From the NCBI GenBank assembly GCA_964371075.1, contig CAYJKN010000002.1, positions 744,001 through 808,000 of the forward strand: a DNA stretch of 64,000 nt, read 5' to 3'. The DNA is from UTCHB3 sp964371075 (GTDB taxonomy: Bacteria; Bacteroidota; Ignavibacteria; Ignavibacteriales; Ignavibacteriaceae). Numbering within the stretch: the stretch's first letter is position 1; the number at the start of each line of letters is the position of its first letter. Positions 53,364 to 61,868 of this stretch are shown one piece after another. The notes below the pieces were generated by a model. It had not been told where the DNA came from and did not search any database. It saw only the letters and a list, made by a program, of their open reading frames with translations. Made by a program: the position numbers and the translations under genes.

Positions 53364-53620
53364 CTTTTAAACGGCTTGAAAATCATCACACTCCTCAATT
53401 TACCGCCCTGTATTATACCCGGTTTGCATAATTACTTGAAAAATATTAAAATTGAATCGATTTTTATAAGATTTATTTGTGTTAATATTTCATTCAAGGT
53501 GTGAATTATGCAAGTTGTTTCGTGTCAAAATGAGCTATCGGCAGTTTTTTTTTGAACACAACAACTCAATAAATTAAAAACGGTGAAAATCAATTTTTAT
53601 TAATAAATACCGGGAAAACT

Positions 53621-54067
53621 TTGGAAACAAATAAAGCTGCTAATACATCGAACACTCCTAATCCAAGTCCTTTTTCTCAAACATTCTTTCATGGCACAAA
53701 GGCTGACTTGAAGCCTGGCGACTTTATCGAGGTTGGTTTTAACTCCAACTTTGGACAGGAAAAGAGGGCGAAGTATATCTATCTTACTGCCACTTTGGAT
53801 GCTGCAATCTGGGGAGCAGAACTTGCCTTGGGAGAAGGTCCCGGAAGAATATATCTGGTTGAGCCAACAGGTAAAATCGAGGATGATCCTAATTTAACAG
53901 ACAAAAAGTTCCCGGGAAATCCAACCATGTCATATCGCTCGGAACATCCATTTAAAGTTGTTGGAGAGGTTGCTGTTTGGCAAGGCCATTCACCGGAACA
54001 GGTAAAAGCCATGAAAGACGGATTAGCAGAACTTAAAAAACAAGGCATTGAGGCAATCGAGGATTGA
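53621..54067 (+). CDS. arr: rifampin ADP-ribosyltransferase (Arr family)
   Basis: 148 aa, close to the usual ~140. The sequence follows Arr throughout: FFHGTKADLKPGD, YIYLTATLDAAIWGAELA, GRIYLVEPTGKIEDDPNLT, KKFPGNPTMSYRS and a C-terminal GIEAIED. The His of HGTK, Tyr of YIYL and Asp of EDDP correspond to the residues reported for Arr-ms catalysis. It transfers ADP-ribose from NAD to rifampicin. There is no ATG before the core, so the start is probably TTG 53621. It is isolated, with no integron or IS next to it, so it is probably an intrinsic chromosomal copy. Confidence 0.9.
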   Translation: METNKAANTSNTPNPSPFSQTFFHGTKADLKPGDFIEVGFNSNFGQEKRAKYIYLTATLDAAIWGAELALGEGPGRIYLVEPTGKIEDDPNLTDKKFPGNPTMSYRSEHPFKVVGEVAVWQGHSPEQVKAMKDGLAELKKQGIEAIED

Positions 54068-54162
54068 GGAGAAAGACTATTTTCATGTTCTTGCTGCAAC
54101 GGGAATCCACAGGTTAAAAGATTTTATTATGTCTATTAATAACTGACACCCCACATTTTATC

Positions 54163-54202
54163 AAAACGGCAATTTGTTTTAAGACATGTTGCCGTTTTTT
54201 GT
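54163..54202 (+). terminator. terminator downstream of arr
   Basis: AAAACGGCAA and TTGCCGTTTT pair around a 16-base loop and are followed by TTTTTTG. It lies about 95 bases after the arr stop. Confidence 0.85.
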
Positions 54203-54310
54203 TTAAGTAGAATCAATTCGGGACCACAAAATCCTCTTTTTGAAAATTGATCTATTTCCAAAAAGCTGATGCGCGGATTGTATATTATTTCGACGAAGGT
54301 TGTATATTTG

Positions 54311-54372
54311 CATAATAAACTATAAATCATACAACATAATAAACTATAAATCATACAACATAATAAACTATA
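54311..54372 (-). repeat. 24-bp tandem repeat, 2.6 copies
   Basis: A 24-bp unit starting CATAATAAACTATAAATCAT (plus strand) is repeated exactly at 54311-54334 and 54335-54358, and for 14 bases at 54359-54372. On the minus strand each unit reads ATG-ATT-TAT-AGT-TTA, giving a repeated MIYSLL peptide, which I consider incidental. It lies in a gene-poor stretch between arr and the hydrolase gene. Confidence 0.85.
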
Positions 54373-54416
54373 TATTACACGGCGAGTTAATCCTAAACCT
54401 AAATCTATCTGGCCCA

Positions 54417-54518
54417 CTATTCTTTTGTCCCCACATATTTACAAACATCAAGTAAGTCATTGAATTTTTTCAGTATGGTTTTACAGTCTTCGGTTGTGAT
54501 GCCATCTATTTTCTTCCT
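54417..54518 (-). pseudogene. possible C-terminal remnant of a lost gene
   Basis: A 33-codon open stretch on the minus strand (KIDGITTEDCKTILKK, then FNDLLDVCKYVGTKE) ends in TAG at 54417. It has protein-like helical character but no start codon or ribosome-binding site, and stops precede it. It sits between two tandem-repeat blocks, which suggests an eroded gene. I cannot name the family. Confidence 0.25.
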
Positions 54519-54615
54519 TCAACAAAGTTATCAATTTAATATAACCCAAACAAATTATCCCTCCTTAAACCTCTCAGGATAGAGAAATCCCGAATAATTA
54601 TCTCAATTTACAATA

Positions 54616-54677
54616 ATCCCAAATTTATATATAAAAATGCGATTACGATCCCAAATTTATATATAAAAATGCGATTA
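54616..54677 (-). repeat. 30-bp direct repeat, two exact copies
   Basis: A 30-bp unit starting ATCCCAAATTTATATATAAA occurs at 54616-54645 and 54648-54677, separated by CG. On the minus strand each copy contains TATAAATTTGGGAT, which includes the -7 box TAAATTTG. The pair could be duplicated promoters or operators directing transcription towards the remnant at 54417-54518. Confidence 0.85.
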
Positions 54678-54813
54678 GTCTTTTTTCGTGATGTTTTGGT
54701 GGAGTATTAAATTTTTGATTTGACGGTTTCTAAAATTTGAATATAATTATTTATTAATTGAATTTATAATTTTGGGAGTCAGTTTTTTATAAGTTGTTTA
54801 TGGTCGAATTACC

Positions 54814-55806
54814 ATGTCAGAAAATAGCATCCACGAAAAAATATTCATCAATCTTGACAATTCCTTGCAAGGGATGTTCATTATTGGGAAAAATATCGAT
54901 AACCCGGTTCTCCTGTTTCTTCATGGGGGTCCGGGGATGCCCACTCTTTTCCTTGAAGAGAAATATCCTTCGGGTCTTGAAAATCTTTTTACTGTTTGTT
55001 ATTGGGAGCAAACGGGTGGGGGAATATCGTATGATCCCAAACTCTCACCCGACAAAGTTAGTGTTAGCCGGATAGTTTCTGATGCGATTGAAATCTCCAA
55101 ATATCTTTTAAAGAGATTTGACAGGGAGAAAATCTACCTGATGGGACATTCATGGGGTTCGTTGATTGGAATTTTAACTGCGGCAAAAGCACCGGAACTC
55201 TTCACTGCCTATATTGGAGTTTCGCAGATAACCGACCAGAATAAATCGGAGAAACTGGCGTTTGATTACATGGTCGGTAAATATACCGAGACAGCGAATA
55301 CCATGATGGTTTCGAAGTTTAAAGCCCATCACATCGAGGATGGAAAAGTGACGATGATGAAATATTTTAAATCACCGCTCAGGGACAAGGCAATGCACCA
55401 GCTTGGGATTGGGACAATGCACATGATGAAATCGGTAATTACCGGGGTGTTTTTTCCTTTTATGGCTTCAAAATATTACACTTTTATGGAAAAAATTAAT
55501 TTCTGGCGGGCAAAGTTTTTCCTGATAAACAAAACAAAACTGATCGAGGAGTTATTTTCAATCGATGTGACGATAAATGTTCCAAAACTTGAGATTCCGG
55601 TCTATTTCTTTTCAGGTATCCACGATTTTACTGTTAATTATTCACTTTCCAAAGAATATCTCAAAACTCTTGATGCCCCAATGAAAGGATTTTACACATT
55701 TAATTCTTCCGCTCATTCTCCGATGTTTGAAGAACCCGGAAGATACATCTATTTGTTAAAAAACGATATACTTGAAGGGAAAACTGAACTGGCTGATCCA
55801 CTCTAA
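54814..55806 (+). CDS. alpha/beta hydrolase, proline iminopeptidase-like
   Basis: 330 aa. It has the oxyanion segment LLFLHGGPGMP, then CYWEQTGGGIS (the DQRGxGxS equivalent) and the nucleophile elbow LMGHSWGS, which is typical of S33 prolyl aminopeptidases and related hydrolases. The late Asp and His appear in FSGIHDFTVNY and NSSAHSPMFEEP. It is cytoplasmic with no signal peptide. It is a single gene with a shared terminator against katG; the substrate is unknown. Confidence 0.86.
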   Translation: MSENSIHEKIFINLDNSLQGMFIIGKNIDNPVLLFLHGGPGMPTLFLEEKYPSGLENLFTVCYWEQTGGGISYDPKLSPDKVSVSRIVSDAIEISKYLLKRFDREKIYLMGHSWGSLIGILTAAKAPELFTAYIGVSQITDQNKSEKLAFDYMVGKYTETANTMMVSKFKAHHIEDGKVTMMKYFKSPLRDKAMHQLGIGTMHMMKSVITGVFFPFMASKYYTFMEKINFWRAKFFLINKTKLIEELFSIDVTINVPKLEIPVYFFSGIHDFTVNYSLSKEYLKTLDAPMKGFYTFNSSAHSPMFEEPGRYIYLLKNDILEGKTELADPL

Positions 55807-55841
55807 TTTTTAATCCCCAAATTACACTTTTGTATACACAA

Positions 55842-55869
55842 AAAGCCGTGATATTTCTACCACGGCTTT
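55842..55869. terminator. bidirectional terminator between the hydrolase gene and katG
   Basis: AAAGCCGTG and CACGGCTTT form a perfect 9-bp stem with A-run on the left and T's on the right, so it can stop transcripts from both converging genes. Confidence 0.88.
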
Positions 55870-55909
55870 CGTTAAAGTATGTTTATAATCGATAACTTTT
55901 GATTATCGG

Positions 55910-58108
55910 CTATTTTAAGTCAAAGCGATCGAGATTCATAACTTTATCCCAGGCGGCAACAAAATCTTTTACAAATTTGTCTTCACCATCGGAACTTCCG
56001 TACACTTCAGCAACTGCTCTTAACTCGGAATTTGATCCAAATACCAGATCAACCCTTGTTGCAGTCCATTTCACTTTACCTGTTTTGTTGTCACGACCTT
56101 CAAATTTTTCTTTTGTTTCATCGGTGGCAGTCCAGATTGTGTCCATACCCAATAAGTTCACAAAGAAATCATTTGTCAAAACTCCGGGACGAATGGTGAA
56201 TATGCCATTTCCTGAATTGTCGTAATTGGCGTTTAATGCTCTCATACCACCCACCAAAACTGTCATTTCAGGGACTGTAAGAGTAAGAAGTTGGGCTTTA
56301 TCTACCAAAAGGTGTTCTGATGGAACACTAAAAGGAGCTTTCAGATAGTTACGGAATCCATCAGCATATGGTTCAAGAACCGCGAAGGATTCAACATCTG
56401 TGAGCTCTTGAGAAGCATCTGTTCTTCCGGGGGTGAAGGGTACGATTACATCATGTCCGGCATCTTTGGCAGCTTTTTCAACAGCGACACATCCGGCAAG
56501 AACAATCAAATCAGCCAAAGAGACTTTTTTACCATCTGTATTGGTATCATTAAATTCTTTCTGAATGGATTCAAGGGTAGCGAGAACTCCTGCCAACTGA
56601 GCGGGGTTATTTGCTTCCCAATTTTTTTGTGGTTCAAGTCTGATTCTGGCACCATTTGCACCACCTCTTTTGTCGGAACCACGGAAAGTGGAGGCAGACG
56701 CCCAGGCAGTAGATACCAGTTCAGAAACTGAAAGTCCCGAACTAAGGATTTTTGCCTTTAAATTGTCGATATCATAGATATCCACCAATTTATAATCGAC
56801 TGCAGGGACGGGATCCTGCCAGATCAGGTCTTCAGCCGGTACATCGGGTCCCAGGTAACATGATTTTGGTCCCATGTCTCTGTGGGTCAATTTAAACCAG
56901 GCACGAGCGAAAGCATCAGCGAATTGATCAGGGTTTTCATAAAAGCGTCTCGAAATTTTTTCATATTCGGGATCAAATCTGAGAGACAGATCGGTTGTCA
57001 ACATTGTTGGCAGATGTTTTTTCCCTTGTATGTGTGCATCGGGAATTGTTGCTTCGGCATTTTTCGCTACCCACTGTTGAGCACCGGCAGGACTTTTAGT
57101 CAATTCATAATCAAATTCGAACAGGTGTCTAAAGAAGTCGTTACTCCATTTTGCAGGAGTGGATGTCCAGGTTACTTCAGGTCCTCCACCCATAGTGTCA
57201 GCTCCTTTACCTGTACCAAATTTATTATGCCATCCAAGACCCAATGCTTCGATGTCAGCTGCTTCAGGTTCCGGACCCATAAGTGAAGGATCACCGGCTC
57301 CGTGAGCTTTACCAAAAGTATGTCCTCCGGCGATAAGTGCTACGGTTTCTTCATCGTTCATCGCCATCCGGGCAAATGTTTCACGGATATCATGAGCAGC
57401 TAAAACTGGATCGGGATTTCCTCCGGGGCCTTCGGGATTTACATAAATCAATCCCATCTGTACGGCAGCAAGTGGATTCTCCAGGTCTCTTTTACCTGAG
57501 TAACGTTTTTCATCGGAGAGCCATGTTGTCTCCTGACCCCAATAAATACTTGCATCGGGTTCCCAGGCATCTTCACGTCCAAAACCAAAACCAAAAGTTT
57601 TGAGTCCCATCGAGTCAAGCGCAACAGTTCCGGAAAGCACAAGCAAATCTGCCCAGGAAATTTTGTTGCCATATTTTTGTTTGATTGGCCAGAGAAGTCG
57701 GCGAGCTTTATCCAGGTTTACATTATCGGGCCAGCTGTTTAGTGGAGCAAATCTTTGAAAACCACCATTTGCACCACCTCTACCATCACCTGTTCTGTAG
57801 GTTCCGGCTGCATGCCACGACATACGGATAAAAAATGGACCATAATGCCCAAAATCAGCAGGCCACCATTCCTTGGAATCGGTCATTAGTGCTGTCAGAT
57901 CTTTTTTTAGTTCCTCAAAATCCAGATATTCCAAGGCTTCTTTATAGTCGTAACCTTCATCCAATGGGTTAGAGAAGGGAGAGTTTTGCCTTAAGATGTT
58001 TAATTTTAATCTATTGGGCCACCAATCGTTTGTTTGGGTGCCGCCTCCACCAATACCGGTGGAATGTGGGAATGGACATTTCCCGCTGCTTTGTGAATTA
58101 TCACTCAT
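55910..58108 (-). CDS. katG: catalase-peroxidase
   Basis: 732 aa from ATG 58108, which has AAGGAT upstream and gives the usual KatG N-terminus (CPFPHSTG); a longer frame to 58189 is unlikely. The distal heme site is in IRMSWHAAGTYRTGDGRGG (Arg, Trp, His). The Tyr of the Met-Tyr-Trp adduct is in YVNPEGPGGNPDP, and the proximal His in ALIAGGHTFGKAHG. The C-terminal half is the degenerate second domain. It removes hydrogen peroxide. It is monocistronic and divergent from the cytochrome operon. Confidence 0.97.
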   Translation of the reverse strand: MSDNSQSSGKCPFPHSTGIGGGGTQTNDWWPNRLKLNILRQNSPFSNPLDEGYDYKEALEYLDFEELKKDLTALMTDSKEWWPADFGHYGPFFIRMSWHAAGTYRTGDGRGGANGGFQRFAPLNSWPDNVNLDKARRLLWPIKQKYGNKISWADLLVLSGTVALDSMGLKTFGFGFGREDAWEPDASIYWGQETTWLSDEKRYSGKRDLENPLAAVQMGLIYVNPEGPGGNPDPVLAAHDIRETFARMAMNDEETVALIAGGHTFGKAHGAGDPSLMGPEPEAADIEALGLGWHNKFGTGKGADTMGGGPEVTWTSTPAKWSNDFFRHLFEFDYELTKSPAGAQQWVAKNAEATIPDAHIQGKKHLPTMLTTDLSLRFDPEYEKISRRFYENPDQFADAFARAWFKLTHRDMGPKSCYLGPDVPAEDLIWQDPVPAVDYKLVDIYDIDNLKAKILSSGLSVSELVSTAWASASTFRGSDKRGGANGARIRLEPQKNWEANNPAQLAGVLATLESIQKEFNDTNTDGKKVSLADLIVLAGCVAVEKAAKDAGHDVIVPFTPGRTDASQELTDVESFAVLEPYADGFRNYLKAPFSVPSEHLLVDKAQLLTLTVPEMTVLVGGMRALNANYDNSGNGIFTIRPGVLTNDFFVNLLGMDTIWTATDETKEKFEGRDNKTGKVKWTATRVDLVFGSNSELRAVAEVYGSSDGEDKFVKDFVAAWDKVMNLDRFDLK

Positions 58109-58440
58109 GTTTAATCCTTTCTTGAAAACTTTTTCGTATGTAAAAATCCCGTTCACCATCTTAACAAATTGTAAATGTTGTTTGTTCAATAAATCGGTAA
58201 AAAAATGATTTATTTACTTACAAAATGAACTTTTAGATGGTGATATTTGCATAAATATACTTAAACCGTAAATTTATAATATTTTGAGGAGAAAAACCAG
58301 AAAGAATCGTTTTTGTGTGGGAACATATTTCTTATTAAGATTTAGACTAAATAATAAATATACCTTTGGGTATTACTACTATGGTATTTTGAACGGGATT
58401 TAGTAATTTCTATTTTGATTTTTAATTAATATCCATCATC
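58109..58440. promoter_or_regulatory. divergent upstream region of katG and the cytochrome operon
   Basis: No gene is seen in these ~330 AT-rich bases. A candidate plus-strand promoter is TTTG (58388-58391), 19 bases, then TATTTTGA (58411-58418), a partial -7 match, 22 bases before the cytochrome b start. No clear OxyR, PerR or Fur palindrome was recognised. Confidence 0.4.
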
Positions 58441-59001
58441 ATGAAACGAATACTCCCTTCCATTTTTTTATATGCAGGCATGATCTGCATTGCTATACTA
58501 ATTGATTATATTCTTCACCTGGCTAAACTTGTTTGGGTTGGCAGATACTTTGGGATTTTAGGCACTTCGCTGTTAATCATCTCATTTATTTACTCCTTAA
58601 GAAAACGAAAGATTATTACCTCCGGACAACCAAAAAAACTTTTAAATTTGCACGAATTTCTCGGTTGGTTTGGAGCTATCGTTTTGCTGGTGCACGGCGG
58701 AATCCACTTTAATGCGATAATTCCATGGATGGCTTTGCTGGCAATGATGGTTGTGGTGGCGAGTGGGCTTACAGGCAAATTCCTTCTGAATGATGTAAAA
58801 CAAGACCTCAAAGGGAAAATTGTTGAAATGAAAGAAAAAAACCTGTCACAGGATGAAATTGATAAAGAAGTGTTATTTCAATCGCTATTGGTGAAAAAAA
58901 TGCAAAACTGGAGAAAAGTTCATATGCCGCTGAATATGATATTTATGGCTCTTGCTCTGATTCATATAATAGGGACACTTCTATTTTGGAGTTGGAGATG
59001 A
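58441..59001 (+). CDS. b-type cytochrome-like membrane protein
   Basis: 186 aa with about five membrane helices. Two helices carry His pairs at heme-ligand spacing: HEFLGWFGAIVLLVHGGIH and VHMPLNMIFMALALIH. This resembles cytochrome b561 and ferric-reductase-like membrane domains and could hold two b hemes. A cytoplasmic helix-rich insertion (residues ~118-155) lies between. It overlaps the decaheme cytochrome gene by ATGA, so it is probably the quinol-oxidising membrane partner that passes electrons to it. Confidence 0.75.
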   Translation: MKRILPSIFLYAGMICIAILIDYILHLAKLVWVGRYFGILGTSLLIISFIYSLRKRKIITSGQPKKLLNLHEFLGWFGAIVLLVHGGIHFNAIIPWMALLAMMVVVASGLTGKFLLNDVKQDLKGKIVEMKEKNLSQDEIDKEVLFQSLLVKKMQNWRKVHMPLNMIFMALALIHIIGTLLFWSWR

Positions 59002-59909
59002 TTCGCACATATTACTGGTTTGCCGGTGCATTGGTTTTTGGGCTCGGCCTTTTGTTGATTTCTCCTTTTTATGCGATAAATCCGGGTGTTTTGAGCAAGG
59101 GACATGTGAGTTTACAAAATGATTGTATGAGTTGCCACACACTGGTTCAGGGGGCAGTCACAGAAAAATGTGTTGTCTGCCATAAACAAAACGATATCGG
59201 GAGAGTTTTTGTATCAGGTATTCTTGCCACAAAAACAAACGAACGTGCAAATCTACTCCACAAAAATATTAAAGAGATCGACTGTGTTGTTTGCCACAGA
59301 GAGCACACTGGTGAGTCGAAAGATCTTGCGATAAAAAAATTCTCACATAACATTATTGGAACCGGAGTAAAAGAAAAATGCTCTGCGTGCCATGATTATC
59401 AAAAACCAAAAGCTGATTTTCATAGTGAGTTAAAAGCGGAATGCAGCGGATGCCACAATACCGAACGGTGGAATGACGCAAAGTTCAATCATAAACTTGG
59501 TGGTCTAGTTATTGACAATTGTGGGAAATGCCATGAGAAGGATAAACCCACTGACGATTTACACAAAAATTTTAAGGCAGGAGAATCATGTTCTGCGTGC
59601 CATACAACTGAGGCCTGGAAGCCTTCAACTTTTGAACATTCAAAATATTTTATTTTTGACAAAGATCATCCATCCACCTGCACAAACTGCCATGAACCGG
59701 GTAACAACTTCAAAACTTACACTTGTTACAATTGTCATGAACACACACAAACAAAAATTTCCCAGGAACATCTCAAAGAGGGCATCTCCGACTTTTCCAA
59801 CTGCGTAAAATGCCACCGCTCAAGCAACAAGGATGAAGCCGAAGGAAAAGGAAATGAACGGGAAGGCAAAAAGAAGGATCATGGAGAAAAGGAAGGAGAT
59901 GAGGATTAA
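58998..59909 (+). CDS. membrane-anchored decaheme c-type cytochrome
   Basis: 303 aa from ATG 58998 (the ATGA overlap with the previous gene, GGAG about 7 bases upstream); an in-frame ATG at 58986 is possible. One N-terminal membrane helix (WFAGALVFGLGLLLISPF) is followed by ten CxxCH motifs: CMSCH, CVVCH twice, CSACH twice, CSGCH, CGKCH, CTNCH, CYNCH and CVKCH. The C-terminus is charged (EGKGNEREGKKKD). It probably carries electrons in the periplasm, possibly towards extracellular or metal acceptors. It resembles cytochrome c3-type repeat proteins more than NrfA or OmcA. Confidence 0.88.
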   Translation: MIRTYYWFAGALVFGLGLLLISPFYAINPGVLSKGHVSLQNDCMSCHTLVQGAVTEKCVVCHKQNDIGRVFVSGILATKTNERANLLHKNIKEIDCVVCHREHTGESKDLAIKKFSHNIIGTGVKEKCSACHDYQKPKADFHSELKAECSGCHNTERWNDAKFNHKLGGLVIDNCGKCHEKDKPTDDLHKNFKAGESCSACHTTEAWKPSTFEHSKYFIFDKDHPSTCTNCHEPGNNFKTYTCYNCHEHTQTKISQEHLKEGISDFSNCVKCHRSSNKDEAEGKGNEREGKKKDHGEKEGDED

Positions 59910-60077
59910 GGATTTATTGCTTTTGAATATGATTTAACAAAGCTTTACCTGAGATAAAGCAATTTTTATCTTTTTTGTTATAAGCAGAATAGACTAAGTC
60001 CGGGTATTTCGGGTTAACAGCTTTTTGTACAGTTTATCAGAAATTTTTGCTGTCAGGCTTCATCAACCCCCACAGCC

Positions 60078-60422
60078 TCAAAACAAAATCTTTAATATCA
60101 CCGCCGCTACATGGGGGATTTCGATTCTTTTATCCTCAAGTTCTTTGGGAGAGATATTTTTTAAGAGAGTGTTAATCCAGTCACGGGAAGTGGCAACATT
60201 AACAAATGTCATGTACCATTTATCTTCTATTTTCACAAAGTTATATCCAAAGATATGGACATCAAGAGTTTGAAGTTCGCCGCTGAGAAGCAGCGTCGCT
60301 TTCACTTCTTTGGTGGAATCATCTATTGAGAGAGAAGTTATTTCGCCGTAAGGCTCAACATAGTGCTGCAGAATCATTTGAATCCCTTTGTTCAAAGCTT
60401 CTGTTATTAAGTTACCAAACAT
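60078..60422 (-). CDS. small protein of unknown function
   Basis: 114 aa from ATG 60422, chosen for AAGGAT upstream; the frame extends to 60488. It has an N-terminal helix (FGNLITEALNKGIQMILQHY) and then a beta-rich part (EVKATLLLSGELQTLDVHIFGYNFV) with WYMTF. The pattern resembles small cytoplasmic alpha-beta proteins of unknown function. It converges with the decaheme cytochrome gene and is monocistronic. Confidence 0.6.
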   Translation of the reverse strand: MFGNLITEALNKGIQMILQHYVEPYGEITSLSIDDSTKEVKATLLLSGELQTLDVHIFGYNFVKIEDKWYMTFVNVATSRDWINTLLKNISPKELEDKRIEIPHVAAVILKILF

Positions 60423-60550
60423 TTTAGTTAAATCCTTTTTCAAATATGTAACTGTAATATCGCCAAAAATAAATAGAATGAAACGCAAATCCTTCTACCA
60501 CAATCATTCACTTAGATGAACCACACTAAAAAAAATCAAATTTATTCATA

Positions 60551-60575
60551 CAAAAATGGGGGCGATTTGCCCCCA
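60551..60575 (-). terminator. terminator of the SPFH-RHH operon
   Basis: TGGGGGC (60557-60563) and GCCCCCA (60569-60575) form a GC-rich stem. On the minus strand it is followed by five T (plus-strand A-run 60552-60556). It lies about 60 bases after the stop of the RHH gene. Confidence 0.88.
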
Positions 60576-60634
60576 AATTGAATTCTCCTGTATCAAAGTT
60601 TATTGACCTGTTGGATTTGAACAGATATTAAACT

Positions 60635-60796
60635 TCATCCCTTATCCTGCGGCTTTTTTGTTCTTTTGTGGACCTGTTCCCGAAGAATGTACTCGATCTG
60701 AGCATTTACCGACCGCAATTCATCCTTTGCCCATTCGTTCAGGGCATTATAGAGTTTTGGATCGATCCGAAGGATAATAGATTTTTTTTCAGCCAT
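60635..60796 (-). CDS. 53-aa ribbon-helix-helix (Arc/HicB-like) DNA-binding protein
   Basis: This short gene runs from ATG 60794-60796 to TGA 60635-60637. It encodes KKSIILRIDPKLYNALNEWA followed by KDELRSVNAQIEYILREQ: an N-terminal beta strand (SIILRI) and two helices, the Arc/MetJ/CopG ribbon-helix-helix fold. The C-terminus is basic. It starts one base after the stop of the SPFH gene (TAATATG), so the two are translationally coupled. RHH proteins bind DNA as dimers and often repress their own operon; that is the likely role. Confidence 0.85.
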   Translation of the reverse strand: MAEKKSIILRIDPKLYNALNEWAKDELRSVNAQIEYILREQVHKRTKKPQDKG

Positions 60797-60797
60797 A

Positions 60798-61679
60798 TTA
60801 ATAAAGAGATCCGGAATTAATGATCGGTTGAGCAGAGCGGTCGGAACAGAGTACCACCATCAGGTTACCCACCATTGCAGCTTTTCTTTCCTCATCAAGT
60901 TGAATTACATTCTCTTCACTCAGCCGTTTTAACGCCATTTCAACCATACCAACTGCACCATCAACAATTTTTGTTCTTGCAGCGATTACAGCTTCTGCCT
61001 GCTGGCGTTGCAACATTGCGTGTGCAATTTCAGGAGCATAGGCAAGATGGTTGATTCTTGTTTCTTCGATGATGATACCGGCTCCATCAATTCTTTCCTG
61101 AATCTCTTTTGCAAGAGCAAGAGAAACCTCATCAATTGACGAACGAAGACTTATCGGTTCATCATCGGTAACATCATAGGGATAAAGAGTGGCGATATGC
61201 CTGATTGCAGATTCTGACTGGACAATTGTATAAGTTTTATAATCCTCCACTGCAAATAAAGCTTCCGCAGTTTCGTTTACACGCCAAACCACTACCACAG
61301 ATATTTCTATTGGATTTCCTTTTTTATCATTCACTTTCAGTTTCTGACTGTCGAAGTTGTTTGTTCTGAGTGAAAGTTTCTTTTTTGAATAAAATGGATT
61401 TGCCCAGTGAAACCCCTCCGAACGATCGGTGCCTATATATTTTCCAAAGAGGAGGATAACCACAGCAAAGTTGGGTTCAATTGTATAAAATCCTGCGATC
61501 ATTACGCAAGCAACAATTATTAAAAGTATCGAAGGGACGATAAAAAAGGCATCCCTGTAATCATCAGATGCGGTGTTTGCTCTGAATATTAGCACTGCAA
61601 CTGCAAACAGAAGCAGGAAGAGGATTAAGAACAAATAACTTAATCCGTTAGAAGAAGTTATTGTTTTTTCTTTGGTCAT
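60798..61679 (-). CDS. SPFH/Band 7 domain membrane protein
   Basis: 293 aa from ATG 61679, with GGAG 6 bases upstream; an ATG at 61691 would add four residues. Two membrane segments (YLFLILFLLLFAVAVLIF and VPSILLIIVACVMIAGFY) are followed by an SPFH domain (VILLFGKYIGTDRSEGFHW, VVVVWRVNETAEALFAVED) and a helical end (RQQAEAVIAARTKIVDGAV). SPFH proteins oligomerise at the membrane and organise microdomains or proteolysis. It is cotranscribed with the small RHH regulator. This pair recurs in other bacteria, but its physiological role is not established. Confidence 0.9.
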   Translation of the reverse strand: MTKEKTITSSNGLSYLFLILFLLLFAVAVLIFRANTASDDYRDAFFIVPSILLIIVACVMIAGFYTIEPNFAVVILLFGKYIGTDRSEGFHWANPFYSKKKLSLRTNNFDSQKLKVNDKKGNPIEISVVVVWRVNETAEALFAVEDYKTYTIVQSESAIRHIATLYPYDVTDDEPISLRSSIDEVSLALAKEIQERIDGAGIIIEETRINHLAYAPEIAHAMLQRQQAEAVIAARTKIVDGAVGMVEMALKRLSEENVIQLDEERKAAMVGNLMVVLCSDRSAQPIINSGSLY

Positions 61680-61836
61680 TGTTGACTCCATTGGTTAAAG
61701 TGATATCAAAATAATATCAAAAAGATGCTATGCAGATATACAAAAATTTCGATTTAAAGTCAAGGGGCAGTTACAAATAAAGTGATGAAAGGTTAAAAAA
61801 GAGTTATAAAATGAAATGTGAAGTAAAAATTTCACT

Positions 61837-61844
61837 TAAATTTG
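61837..61844 (+). promoter_or_regulatory. candidate -7 box of the SpoIIE-phosphatase gene
   Basis: TAAATTTG exactly matches TAnnTTTG and lies 25 bases before the start codon at 61869. The -33 TTTG is not clear (ATGTG region), so this is a partial promoter call. Confidence 0.35.
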
Positions 61845-61868
61845 TAATATCAATATTTAATAAAGTTT

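Noticed and set aside
53621..54067. Arr as part of a mobile integron cassette
   Set aside because: No attC-like site, integrase or insertion sequence next to it; own terminator and ordinary neighbours.
54136..54417. Minus-strand frame with repeated MIYSLL peptide
   Set aside because: Produced by the 24-bp tandem repeat and running through the arr terminator hairpin; no ribosome-binding site and no protein-like character after the repeat.
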